A DNA stretch of 64,000 nucleotides from Lysinibacillus timonensis. Lineage in GTDB: Bacteria > Bacillota > Bacilli > Bacillales_A > Planococcaceae. Position numbers and translations under genes: made by a program. This document shows positions 49,841 through 59,108 of the stretch, piece by piece (position 1 is the first letter of the stretch; every line of letters begins with the position of its first letter). Location: positions 3,866,001 through 3,930,000 of the forward strand of contig NZ_LT985980.1 in NCBI RefSeq assembly GCF_900291985.1, read 5' to 3'. The notes under the pieces are model-generated. The model was not told the DNA's origin and ran no database searches. It saw only the letters and a program-made list of their open reading frames with translations.

Positions 49841-50425
49841 ATGCTAGAAGGGAAACGCATAGGACTTGGTATTACTGCATCACATTGTACTTATGAAGAT
49901 GTAGTACCAAAAATTAAGCAATTTACTGACGCAGGTGCGAAAGTAGTACCGATAATTACTCACTCCGTACTAACAGCTGCTACACGCTTTGGTACTGGGG
50001 AAGAATGGATTCAAAAAATCGAGTCAATCGCAGGAGAAAAAGTCGTATCTTCGATTGTAGAAGCAGAACCATTTGGACCGAAAAATCCATTGGACGCTAT
50101 GGTTATTGCACCTATGACTGGTAACTCCATTAGTAAATTTGCTAATGCTGCAACAGACAGCCCGGTACTTATGGCTGCAAAAGCAACTTTACGCAATGGT
50201 TCACCTGTGGTGTTAGGTATCTCTACAAATGATGCATTAGGTTTAAACGGCATTAATATTATGAAATTATTAAACTCCAAAAATATCTATTTTATACCAT
50301 TTGGGCAAGACGATCCTATTAATAAGCCCAATTCATTAATTGCGGACTTCACGAAAATGCGTGAAACAGTAGAACATGCACTTACATTTAAAAAACAATT
50401 ACAACCATTATTAATTCAATATTAG
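49841..50425 (+). CDS. dpaB: Dipicolinate synthase subunit B (flavoprotein)
   Basis: 194 residues. ATG 49841 follows AAAGGGGAGAG (49826-49836). Flavoprotein (UbiX/DfpA-like) fold: KRIGLGITASHCTYEDV, VVPIITHSVLTAATRFGTGE, MVIAPMTGNSISKFANAATD (20) and PVVLGISTNDALG. It pairs with DpaA to make dipicolinic acid for spore core heat resistance. No sigma-K promoter could be placed with confidence upstream. Confidence 0.94.
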   Translation: MLEGKRIGLGITASHCTYEDVVPKIKQFTDAGAKVVPIITHSVLTAATRFGTGEEWIQKIESIAGEKVVSSIVEAEPFGPKNPLDAMVIAPMTGNSISKFANAATDSPVLMAAKATLRNGSPVVLGISTNDALGLNGINIMKLLNSKNIYFIPFGQDDPINKPNSLIADFTKMRETVEHALTFKKQLQPLLIQY

Positions 50426-50519
50426 AAATTATCAATTTTTATGAACATTTATAACACAAGAGCCTCAAATTATGATACAATTTCTAACATTATGTAACTA
50501 GTATTGAGGAGAGATGAGG

Positions 50520-51557
50520 ATGACAAAGCAATTAGTAGTTGCAATCGTTGGTGCAACAGGCGCAGTAGGCTCAAAAATGAAAGAACAATTAATTAAACGC
50601 GAATTTCCGATTAAACATATAAAGTTTCTAGCATCTAGCCGTTCAGCAGGGAAAGAAATCGAATTCAATGGCCAAACATATACAATCGAAGAAGCAACAC
50701 CTGAAGCTTTTGAAGGTGTAGATGTAGCACTATTCTCTGCTGGCGGATCTGTATCAGCTAAATTAGCTCCAGAAGCTGCTAAACGTGGTGCGGTTGTCAT
50801 TGACAATACTAGTCATTTCCGCATGCACCCTGATGTACCTTTAGTAGTACCTGAAGTAAACAGAGAAGACTTAGCTAAACATAACGGCATTATTGCCAAT
50901 CCGAATTGTTCTACCATTCAAATGGTAGCTGCTCTTCAACCCATTCGTGAAAAGTTTGGTTTAACAAAAGTACTTGTTTCTACTTACCAAGCTGTTTCAG
51001 GCTCCGGTATTTCAGCTATTGAAGAACTTCGTAACCAAAGTGCTGAATGGGAAAAAGGGAAAGATGTAGAAGCAAACATTCTGCCTGCAAAATCAGATAA
51101 AAAACACTATCCGATCGCACGTAATGTCATTCCGCAAATTGACGTCTTTACGGAAAATGGCTTTACTTACGAGGAAATGAAAATGATCAATGAAACGAAG
51201 AAAATTATGCACTTGCCAGAGCTTCATGTTGCGGCAACTTGTGTACGTGTTCCCGTCGTTTCAGGTCACTCAGAATCTGTCTATGTTGAAGTTGAGCAAG
51301 AGGCAACACTTCAAGACATTTTCGAAAGTTTAAAAAATGCTCCAGGTATTGTACTTCAAGATGACATTACTCAGCAACTTTATCCAATGCCAATTTACGT
51401 TGAAGGGGAAGACCCAGTATATGTAGGCCGAATTCGTCAAGACTTAGATAATAAAAAAGGCTTCCATCTATGGATCGTATCAGACAACTTACTAAAAGGT
51501 GCGGCATTAAATTCAATTCAAATTGCTGAAGCGCTTGTTAAGGATAACTTACTATAA
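50520..51557 (+). CDS. asd: Aspartate-semialdehyde dehydrogenase
   Basis: 345 residues from ATG 50520 (SD GAGGAGAG at 50506-50513; ATG 50514 is too near the SD). NADPH motif [11 protein letters not shown], catalytic Cys in NPNCSTIQM, active-site Gln/Arg region [20 protein letters not shown] (20) and His in [17 protein letters not shown]. It makes aspartate semialdehyde, the shared precursor of lysine, DAP, dipicolinate, threonine and methionine. In B. subtilis dapG follows; here dapA follows directly. Confidence 0.97.
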   Translation: MTKQLVVAIVGATGAVGSKMKEQLIKREFPIKHIKFLASSRSAGKEIEFNGQTYTIEEATPEAFEGVDVALFSAGGSVSAKLAPEAAKRGAVVIDNTSHFRMHPDVPLVVPEVNREDLAKHNGIIANPNCSTIQMVAALQPIREKFGLTKVLVSTYQAVSGSGISAIEELRNQSAEWEKGKDVEANILPAKSDKKHYPIARNVIPQIDVFTENGFTYEEMKMINETKKIMHLPELHVAATCVRVPVVSGHSESVYVEVEQEATLQDIFESLKNAPGIVLQDDITQQLYPMPIYVEGEDPVYVGRIRQDLDNKKGFHLWIVSDNLLKGAALNSIQIAEALVKDNLL

Positions 51558-51570
51558 GGAGTGTACTAGA

Positions 51571-52473
51571 GTGGACTTAGGTCGAATTGCCACCGCAATG
51601 GTGACACCATTTAAAGAGAATGGTGAAATTGATTACGAGCAAGTAGAACAAATTATTGATCATTTAATTGCTAATGGAACGGATACAATCGTTGTTTGTG
51701 GGACAACTGCTGAATCACCAACTTTATCTCAAGAAGAAAAGCTTCAATTAATTGAGTTTACTGTGCAAAAAGTAAATAAACGTGTACCAGTTGTTGCAGG
51801 TACAGGGGATAATGAAACAAGTTTTTCTATTGAAATGACAAAAAAAGCAGAGGAACTTGGTGCAGACGCTGCCATGTTAGTTGCTCCTTATTATAATAAG
51901 CCGAACCAACGTGGTCTTTATGAGCACTTTGCTGCAATTGCCAAAGAAACTAGTTTACCTCTAGTCGTTTATAATGTGCCTGGTCGTACAGGTGTGAATA
52001 TTGCTGCTGAAACAACAATTGCGTTAAGTAAAATTCCTAACATTCAAATTGTAAAGGAAGCTAGTGGTAATCTAGATCAGATGACAGAGATTCTAGCAAA
52101 TGTTCCAGATGATTTCTACGTTTATAGTGGTGATGATGGGTTAACATTACCGTTAGTAGCAATTGGTGGTCGTGGTGTTATTTCGGTCGCTGCACATATA
52201 GTAGGAAATGATATGCAAGCGATGATTCGTGCTTTTGACGAAGGGCGTCATCGTGATGCAGCGGAGATTCATCAAGCTTTATTACCTTTAATTCGTGAGT
52301 TATTTGCAAATCCAAGTCCAGTTCCAGTGAAATACGCAATGAGTAAAATTGGGATTAATATCGAAAAAGTAAGACTTCCGTTAGTGGAGTTAAATGAAGC
52401 TGAAAAAGCATCATTTGATAAAGTTTGGAACGAATATCAAGATAAAGCGAAAAATTTTAAAGTATATTCTTGA
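51571..52473 (+). CDS. dapA: 4-hydroxy-tetrahydrodipicolinate synthase
   Basis: 300 residues from GTG 51571 with AAGGAG at 51556-51561. Motifs CGTTAESPTLSQEEK, VVYNVPGRTGVNI (catalytic Tyr) and IVKEASGNL (Schiff-base Lys) are complete. It condenses pyruvate with aspartate semialdehyde; its product is also the DpaA/B substrate, so the dpaA-dpaB-asd-dapA order feeds both cell wall and spore DPA. A terminator follows. Confidence 0.97.
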   Translation: MDLGRIATAMVTPFKENGEIDYEQVEQIIDHLIANGTDTIVVCGTTAESPTLSQEEKLQLIEFTVQKVNKRVPVVAGTGDNETSFSIEMTKKAEELGADAAMLVAPYYNKPNQRGLYEHFAAIAKETSLPLVVYNVPGRTGVNIAAETTIALSKIPNIQIVKEASGNLDQMTEILANVPDDFYVYSGDDGLTLPLVAIGGRGVISVAAHIVGNDMQAMIRAFDEGRHRDAAEIHQALLPLIRELFANPSPVPVKYAMSKIGINIEKVRLPLVELNEAEKASFDKVWNEYQDKAKNFKVYS

Positions 52474-52619
52474 TTTTGTTGCGTAGCAAAATGCATTTTG
52501 TGGAAAAAATGCAGACTCTACAAGAGTTCCGAGTGAAACTGAATATGTTTCATTATCAAAAGTAGAACATATTTCAAGAGAGCGGCAGTTGATGATCGTA
52601 TTCTTGATTTAAATAGAGA

Positions 52620-52650
52620 GCGCCTGGCATTTCTGTCAGGTGCTTTTTTA
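52620..52650 (+). terminator. Rho-independent terminator after dapA
   Basis: GCGCCTG pairs with CAGGTGC (one G-T) around a 10-nt loop and is followed by six Ts. It lies before array C, so most dapA transcripts should end upstream of the array. Confidence 0.85.
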
Positions 52651-52697
52651 TATAACGTTGAAATAAGATGGAAGTTAAGTAAATTTGAGTTGTTTCA

Positions 52698-53452
52698 TTG
52701 GATGTGAGAGCGGTCTCAAGGACAAAAAGTAGGTTCAGAGTGAGAAAACTGTCTTTGATAAGCAGTCTCAAGGACAAAACGAAGCCTGTGAGCGAGAGAA
52801 CTGTCTTTGATAAGCGGTCTCAAGGACAAAACGAAGCCTGAGAGTAGGAGAACTGTCTTTGATAAGCAGTCTCAAGGACAAAACGAAGCCTGTGAGCGAG
52901 AGAACTGTCTTTGATAAGCGGTCTCAAGGACAAAACGAAGCCTGAGAGTAAGAGAACTGTCTTTGATAAGCGGTCTCAAGGACAAAACGAAGCCTGTGAG
53001 CGAGAGAACTGTCTTTGATAAGCGGTCTCAAGGACAAAACGAAGCCTGTGAGCGAGAGAACTGTCTTTGATAAGCGGTCTCAAGGACAAAACGAAGCCTG
53101 AGAGTAAGAGAACTGTCTTTGATAAGCGGTCTCAAGGACAAAACGAAGCCTGAGAGAGAGAAAACTGTCTTTGATAAGCGGTCTCAAAGACAAAACGAAG
53201 CCTGAGAGTAAGAGAACTGTCTTTGATAAGCAGTCTCAAGGACAAAACGAAGCCTGAGAGTAAGAGAACTGTCTTTGATAAGCGGTCTCAAGGACAAAAC
53301 GAAGCCTGAGAGTAAGAGAACTGTCTTTGATAAGCGGTCTCAAGGACAAAACGAAGCCTGAGAGTAAGAGAACTGTCTTTGATAAGCAGTCTCAAGGACA
53401 AGACGAAGTTCATGAACAATGGAAATGTCTCATATTAACGTTAAAAAATGCA
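52698..53452 (+). repeat. Repeat array C: 13 full units on an exact 52-bp lattice
   Basis: Degenerate unit at 52698, then full cores at 52750, 52802, 52854, 52906, 52958, 53010, 53062, 53114, 53166, 53218, 53270, 53322 and 53374, and a decayed last one at 53426. Core: TGTCTTTGAT, loop AAGCGGT or AAGCAGT, CTCAAGGACA; the arm tip is unpaired. Linkers (25 nt) begin AAACGAAGCCTG and come in GTGAGCGAG and AGAGTAAG versions. Units are almost identical, suggesting recent expansion. Confidence 0.93.
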
Positions 53453-53937
53453 ACCTCTTAATATAAAGAAAACAAAATAGTAATACCTAATAGAAATGAC
53501 AAATAGTAGAGTAAATCCAGAAAAAATCTTATAAATAAAGCATCTTCATAATTAAGATCCGAAAATATCACTATCCAAACTAGGTTACGGGAGATAGCAA
53601 CTCATTCATTTATAAGCAATACTTATGTAATAAAAAGTATATGAACGATATGTGAAATTGCGTCCTCCAAGCCAAACTAAGAAACAATTAACCTAAACCA
53701 CACTCGTATTCCATCAGAAAACCAAAATGCTCAAGCGGCAAGATTTAATATGACCACATATCATATCAAATTACATAGCACAAATGAGCCAAAACACCAA
53801 ACAACCAAAGCAACAAACCAGCTATTACAACTTATTCATTGTCACAGTTTTCACTTTTTATTTGTGCAATATCCAATCAAACCGTATAATGGATATTAAG
53901 TGGTTGTTCGGTCGGGATATTCTTAGGAGGAAATTAA
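53453..53937. other. Intergenic DNA between array C and rnjB
   Basis: AT-rich, no gene. TTGTGC (53862-53867) and a perfect TATAAT (53885-53890), 17 bp apart, form a good vegetative promoter for rnjB with a leader of about 45 nt. Nothing else is recognisable. Confidence 0.65.
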
Positions 53938-55605
53938 GTGACAACAACAAAAAATGAAATAATCCGAGTAATTCCACTTGGTGGAGTGGGAGAAATCGGA
54001 AAGTCTATGTACGTTATCGAAATTGATGACGAGCTTTTTGTCGTGGACAGTGGGTTAATGTTCCCAGAAGATGAAATGCTTGGAATTGATATCGTTATTC
54101 CTGATATTACGTACTTAGAGGAAAACAAAGAAAGAGTTAAAGGTATCTTTTTAACACATGGTCACGAAGATGCAATTGGGTCTATTGCATATGTATTACA
54201 AAAAGTACAAGCACCTGTTTATGGTTCAAAGTTAACGGTTGCTCTGGCAAAAGAACATTTAAAAGACTTGCCTGTGCCACACCCTGTGAGATTTTTCGAA
54301 GTAACAAGCAAAAGCCGTATGAATTTCAAAACAACACATGTGACGTTTTTCAATACGACGCATAGTATTCCTGATTCATTAGCGATTGTCTTCCATACTT
54401 CTGAAGGTGCAATTGTTCATACAGGTGAATTTAAATTTGACCAATCTGCGAAAGGCAAATTTAAGCCGGATTTAGCAAAAATGGCTCAATTAGGTGAAGA
54501 AGGGGTATTTGTATTACTTTCTGAATCCACTGATGCGGAACGTCCAGGATATTCGACAAGTGAAACAGTGATTGAAGAGAATTTAGCAAAATACTTCTAC
54601 TCTGCACCTGCAAGGATCATCGTAGCAGTTTATGCATCAAACTTTATTCGTATTCAACAGGTCTTTACACAAGCACAACGCTCGCACCGAAAAGTTGCGG
54701 TTGTTGGGAAAAGTCTAGAAAAGGTTATTAACATTGGTGTAAACCTTGGTTATTTAACAATTGATGAAGAAACGCTAATTCCTGTACAGGATATTCATAA
54801 ATATCAAGATGACGAAATCATTATCATTGTTACAAGTAATCAAGGTGAACCACTTGATGCGCTTGACAAAATTGTACGCAAACAACACCGTGAAGTACGA
54901 ATTAAAGAAACAGATACTGTCCTAATCACATTTACACCATCTCCAGGTATGGAAATCCAAATGGGTAGTGCAATGAATAACCTAGCAAAACTCGGAGCAA
55001 ACGTACTATCTGCAGATAAAAAAGTCCATGCTTCAGGTCATGGTAGTCAAGAAGACTTAAAATTTATGATTAATTTATTAAAGCCAAAATATCTTATCCC
55101 GATCCAAGGCGAATACCGTATGTTAATCGCGCATTCAAAACTTGCACAAGCAGTTGGAATGCAGAAGTCTCAAGTTTTTATTGCAGATAAAGGTGATATT
55201 GTAGAATATAAAAACGGAAAAATGCGTATGAGTGGCCGTGTACAAGCTGGTAACGTATTAATTGACGGAATCGGTGTTGGTGATGTTGGTAACATTGTTT
55301 TACGTGACCGTAAGCTGTTGTCACAAGATGGCATATTCATTGTCGTAGTAACGTTAAATCGTGCACAAAAGAAAATTGCTTCAGGTCCTGAGATTTTATC
55401 GCGCGGATTTGTCTATGTAAGAGAGTCTGAAGAGTTAATAACAGAAGCGACTGAGCTTGCTCGCGGTGTTATCGAAAAGTATGTAAGTAAAGATACGTTT
55501 GAGTGGACAAACATTAAACAAGAAATCCGCGATACATTAAATGCTTATTTATACCAAAAAACAAAACGTCGTCCAATGATCATTCCAATCATTATGGAAT
55601 ATTAA
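53938..55605 (+). CDS. rnjB: Ribonuclease J2
   Basis: 555 residues from GTG 53938 with TTAGGAGG (53923-53930). Metallo-beta-lactamase/beta-CASP layout: GGVGEIGKSMYVIE, zinc motif HGHEDAIGS, TGEFKFDQ, SGHGSQEDLKFMI and a C-terminal domain. In RNase J1 the metal motif reads HGHEDHIG; the Ala here fits RNase J2, which has weak activity and works in a J1/J2 complex in mRNA decay and rRNA maturation. B. subtilis also has rnjB at this site. Confidence 0.94.
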   Translation: MTTTKNEIIRVIPLGGVGEIGKSMYVIEIDDELFVVDSGLMFPEDEMLGIDIVIPDITYLEENKERVKGIFLTHGHEDAIGSIAYVLQKVQAPVYGSKLTVALAKEHLKDLPVPHPVRFFEVTSKSRMNFKTTHVTFFNTTHSIPDSLAIVFHTSEGAIVHTGEFKFDQSAKGKFKPDLAKMAQLGEEGVFVLLSESTDAERPGYSTSETVIEENLAKYFYSAPARIIVAVYASNFIRIQQVFTQAQRSHRKVAVVGKSLEKVINIGVNLGYLTIDEETLIPVQDIHKYQDDEIIIIVTSNQGEPLDALDKIVRKQHREVRIKETDTVLITFTPSPGMEIQMGSAMNNLAKLGANVLSADKKVHASGHGSQEDLKFMINLLKPKYLIPIQGEYRMLIAHSKLAQAVGMQKSQVFIADKGDIVEYKNGKMRMSGRVQAGNVLIDGIGVGDVGNIVLRDRKLLSQDGIFIVVVTLNRAQKKIASGPEILSRGFVYVRESEELITEATELARGVIEKYVSKDTFEWTNIKQEIRDTLNAYLYQKTKRRPMIIPIIMEY

Positions 55606-55626
55606 TTTGATACGACACTTTGGCAC

Positions 55627-55676
55627 AAAAAAGGATTTTCTTAACCGAATAAACCGGTAAGGAAATCCTTTTTTTC
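55627..55676 (+). terminator. Rho-independent terminator after rnjB
   Basis: A long stem: AAAAAAGGATTT and AAATCCTTTTTTT flank inner CTTA/TAAG and CCG/CGG pairs, with a final T run. Confidence 0.92.
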
Positions 55677-55798
55677 ATTATATTTTGGTAAACTATTATC
55701 TAGTACCACTCGCAATAAAGTCGAGTGAGGATGGGTGACTGCTTACAGGATGAAGTTTAGTCCCACAAATGAATTTCATGTAGAAACAAGGTGATGAT

Positions 55799-58159
55799 AT
55801 GGCAGAAAGAAAGAAAAAACCTGCAACAAGAGCGAAATCAAAAGGCGGTCCCTTAATTTATGAAATTATTGGATTATTGTTAATTGCGTTTGGGATTATC
55901 GTCTTTTTTGAATTTGGCGTTGTAGGTAGTATTGTACAATCAGCGGCCATGTTCCTATTCGGAAATTGGTATATTGTTGTGCCGTTCTTATCGGTTTTTC
56001 TAGCAATAGTTTTAATGATTAAAAGAAACCCTATTACTTTGAAAGATCGTATGATTCAAGGGTTTATTTTACTAATTTGTAGTTTATGTATTTTCAGCCA
56101 TAGCTTCCTATTCGAAGATTTAGCACGTACAGATGGATTATTATCCGACTCTGTTTTACGTGAGACTTGGCGGATCTTAATGGAGAATGGAGGTATTACG
56201 GATCGTAGTAATGCACTTGGTGGTGGATTTGTTGGTGCGCTGTTGTTCAGTCTTTTTCATGTTCTATTTGATGCAGGTGGTGCAAAAGTTGCTGCGTGGG
56301 TCATTTTATTTATAGGCATTATATTAGTTACCGGAAAAGCACTAATTCCGTTCATCCTAGAAAAAGGCCCTCAAATTAAAAAGCGATTGACAAGAAAGAA
56401 AAAGAGCAAACGTAGTGGTAGAAATAAACCTGAACCAAAACGAGAAAAACGTATATCAAAATCAGAGAATTCTACTGTTGATGAAGTCGTGGCGACGAAT
56501 CTAGATCGATATGTTGAGGAAGAAGAAGAAGCTCCTATTTTCTTTAGCGAGCCTGTGAAAGAACCAATTATTTCGGCTTTTACTCAGAACATAAAAAGTG
56601 AGCCGAAAGTTGAATCTAAGCCAGAAGAGAAGCCAAATGATAAACAAAAACTAGTAGAAGAAGAACCAGTTTCCATGGATGATGGCTTTGAAGAAGCATT
56701 ACAACAGGCTGTTGTTACGAATATCGAAAATACAGATTATACATTGCCATCAATGAATCTATTGCAATTACCACCAGAGCATGATCAAAGTGGGGAATAC
56801 TCACTCATACAAACGAATGCGAAAAAGCTTGAACAGACGTTTTCAAGCTTTGGTGTAAAGGCAAGAGTAACACAAGTTCATCTGGGTCCTGCGGTTACAA
56901 AATATGAGATTATGCCGGATGTTGGTGTGAAAGTTAGTAAAATCGTAAGCTTACAGGATGACTTAGCTTTGGCATTGGCAGCAAAAGACATCCGTATGGA
57001 AGCGCCGATTCCTGGTAAATCTGCCATTGGAATTGAAGTACCTAATAGTGAAATTGCAATGGTTACGTTACGTGAAGTATTAGAAGCAAAAGAAAATAAC
57101 CGTCCTGATTCAAAACTATTAATTGGATTTGGTCGAGACATTACGGGACAAGCTATTTTAGCAGAATTGAATAAAATGCCTCACCTACTAGTTGCTGGTT
57201 CAACAGGTAGTGGTAAATCTGTATGTATAAATGGCATTATCGTGTCCATCTTAATGCGTGCAGCACCACATGAAGTTAAGATGATGTTAATTGACCCTAA
57301 AATGGTTGAGTTAAATGTCTACAACGGGATTCCGCATCTGTTAGCACCTGTTGTTACAGATGCACGTAAAGCATCCCAAGCATTACAGAAGGTTGTTTCT
57401 GAGATGGAAAGAAGATATGACTTATTCTCTCACACAGGAACGAGAAATATTAAAGGTTATAACGAACATGTAGAACGGTTTAATGCCGAAAACGGTGAGA
57501 AACATCCAAAGCTTCCATACATCGTTGTTATTATTGATGAGTTAGCAGACTTAATGATGGTTGCGTCTCATGATGTGGAAGATTCGATAACTCGTTTAGC
57601 TCAAATGGCTCGTGCTGCGGGAATTCACTTAATTATTGCAACGCAGAGACCGTCAGTTGATGTTATTACTGGGATAATAAAGGCAAATATTCCATCTCGT
57701 ATTGCTTTTGCCGTATCATCAGCTGTAGATTCACGCACAATATTAGATATGGGTGGTGCAGAACGACTGTTAGGAAGAGGTGATATGTTATTTTTACCAG
57801 CTGGTGAATCAAAGCCTTTCCGCGTACAAGGGTCATTCTTATCTGACGAAGAAGTTGAAGCTGTAGTCGACTTTGTAATAGAACAGCAAAAAGCACAATA
57901 TGATGAAACAATGATTCCGACAGATGAACCAGAAAAAACAATTGAAGATGAGACAGATGATTTATATGATGAAGCAGTTCAACTTGTATTAGAAATGCAG
58001 ACAGCTTCCGTGTCGATGCTTCAACGACGTTTTAGAATAGGCTATTCGAGAGCTGCTCGTATTGTAGATCAGATGGAGTCACGAGGTGTTGTTGGTCCGC
58101 CAGATGGCTCAAGACCAAGACAGGTATTAATTAGTAAATCGAATGTTGAAAACAACTAA
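55799..58159 (+). CDS. spoIIIE: DNA translocase SpoIIIE (FtsK family)
   Basis: 786 residues. Four N-terminal membrane helices (about 18-180), an acidic/basic linker (190-310), then alpha, beta and gamma domains. Walker A is [13 protein letters not shown], Walker [14 protein letters not shown], with [20 protein letters not shown] (20) between. The gamma winged helix ends the protein ([20 protein letters not shown], 20). It pumps the chromosome into the forespore. SpoIIIE rather than SftA is supported by the membrane helices and synteny with dapA-rnjB. tepA, present here in B. subtilis, is absent. Confidence 0.95.
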   Translation: MAERKKKPATRAKSKGGPLIYEIIGLLLIAFGIIVFFEFGVVGSIVQSAAMFLFGNWYIVVPFLSVFLAIVLMIKRNPITLKDRMIQGFILLICSLCIFSHSFLFEDLARTDGLLSDSVLRETWRILMENGGITDRSNALGGGFVGALLFSLFHVLFDAGGAKVAAWVILFIGIILVTGKALIPFILEKGPQIKKRLTRKKKSKRSGRNKPEPKREKRISKSENSTVDEVVATNLDRYVEEEEEAPIFFSEPVKEPIISAFTQNIKSEPKVESKPEEKPNDKQKLVEEEPVSMDDGFEEALQQAVVTNIENTDYTLPSMNLLQLPPEHDQSGEYSLIQTNAKKLEQTFSSFGVKARVTQVHLGPAVTKYEIMPDVGVKVSKIVSLQDDLALALAAKDIRMEAPIPGKSAIGIEVPNSEIAMVTLREVLEAKENNRPDSKLLIGFGRDITGQAILAELNKMPHLLVAGSTGSGKSVCINGIIVSILMRAAPHEVKMMLIDPKMVELNVYNGIPHLLAPVVTDARKASQALQKVVSEMERRYDLFSHTGTRNIKGYNEHVERFNAENGEKHPKLPYIVVIIDELADLMMVASHDVEDSITRLAQMARAAGIHLIIATQRPSVDVITGIIKANIPSRIAFAVSSAVDSRTILDMGGAERLLGRGDMLFLPAGESKPFRVQGSFLSDEEVEAVVDFVIEQQKAQYDETMIPTDEPEKTIEDETDDLYDEAVQLVLEMQTASVSMLQRRFRIGYSRAARIVDQMESRGVVGPPDGSRPRQVLISKSNVENN

Positions 58160-58293
58160 ATAGTATGACTTATATATCATGATTTCGACAAAAGTATGTC
58201 ACTTTCGATATTAATGCACAGTTTTTTTATAAAACTATTTTCTTTATGTAATAAAAATGATATATTAATGGACGATTAGTAGGAATGTTCAAC

Positions 58294-58307
58294 ATCAGAT
58301 GTCTGAT
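58294..58307. promoter_or_regulatory. Palindrome upstream of the GntR gene
   Basis: ATCAGA and TCTGAT are separated by two bases, 17 bp before the GntR ATG. GntR/HutC regulators bind short dyads, so this may be its own operator; no promoter could be placed to test that. Confidence 0.35.
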
Positions 58308-58324
58308 CTCTTGGTGGTGATATT

Positions 58325-59053
58325 ATGTCCATAAAGGCTGACCATCGTCATTTATATCTTCAAGTTGCTGATCGATTAAAGTCCGATATAGAAAATGGCA
58401 TATATCGTGCGAACGAGAAATTGCCATCTGAATTCGAATTATCGAAAACGCTTGGAGTCAGTCGAGCAACTTTACGTGAGGCGCTTCGACTTTTAGAAGA
58501 AGAAAAATCAATTGTTCGTCATCATGGTGTCGGTACTTTTGTAAAGGCGAAACCGGTATTTACATCGGGCATTGAGCAGTTATCAAGTATCACGTCAATG
58601 ATCAAAAAAGCTGGAATGACTCCTGGAACGAATTTTATTCGTGCGGTGGAGAAACTTCCATCTAAAGATGATGTAGAACGATTTCAGTGCGATGAAAAAG
58701 ACTCTATTGTTAAAATTGAACGCATTAAAACTGCAGATGGGGAACCGGTCGTTTATTGTATTGATAAAGTACCAGCCAACTATTTGCCATGCGATTTTGT
58801 TCAAAATAAGCAAGAGTCCATTTTCTCTTCACTAGAACAAAATGGTGAAATTCATGTAGCTTATGCGGTTACGTTTATTGATCCAGAGGGATATGATGAA
58901 CACATTTCACCAATTTTGAATTGTGGGAGAGAAACTTCATTACTTGTACTAAGTCAACTACATTATGACGACAACGATCGGGTTGTTCTTTTTTCAAAAA
59001 ATTATTTTAGAGCTGATAAATTCAGCTTCCATGTCATCCGTAAACGGGTGTAG
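58325..59053 (+). CDS. GntR-family (HutC/UTRA) transcriptional regulator, YmfC-like
   Basis: 242 residues. GntR winged helix: [20 protein letters not shown] (20), [20 protein letters not shown] (20) and [17 protein letters not shown] ligand-binding domain follows (about 80-240). Position after spoIIIE matches B. subtilis ymfC. It is followed 55 bp later by the BMP lipoprotein gene, so regulation of the nucleoside importer is likely. Ligand unknown. Confidence 0.9.
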   Translation: MSIKADHRHLYLQVADRLKSDIENGIYRANEKLPSEFELSKTLGVSRATLREALRLLEEEKSIVRHHGVGTFVKAKPVFTSGIEQLSSITSMIKKAGMTPGTNFIRAVEKLPSKDDVERFQCDEKDSIVKIERIKTADGEPVVYCIDKVPANYLPCDFVQNKQESIFSSLEQNGEIHVAYAVTFIDPEGYDEHISPILNCGRETSLLVLSQLHYDDNDRVVLFSKNYFRADKFSFHVIRKRV

Positions 59054-59108
59054 AACATTCAAAATTCAATTATCCTGCTAATTACTAAATCCTTGGGGGG
59101 ACTATTTC

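Noticed and set aside
30500..53452. CRISPR arrays (regular repeats with about 25-nt spacers)
   Set aside because: The 25-nt linkers are themselves repeated and conserved within an array, so they are not unique spacers. There are no cas genes in the window, and unit cores show type alternation, unlike CRISPR repeats.
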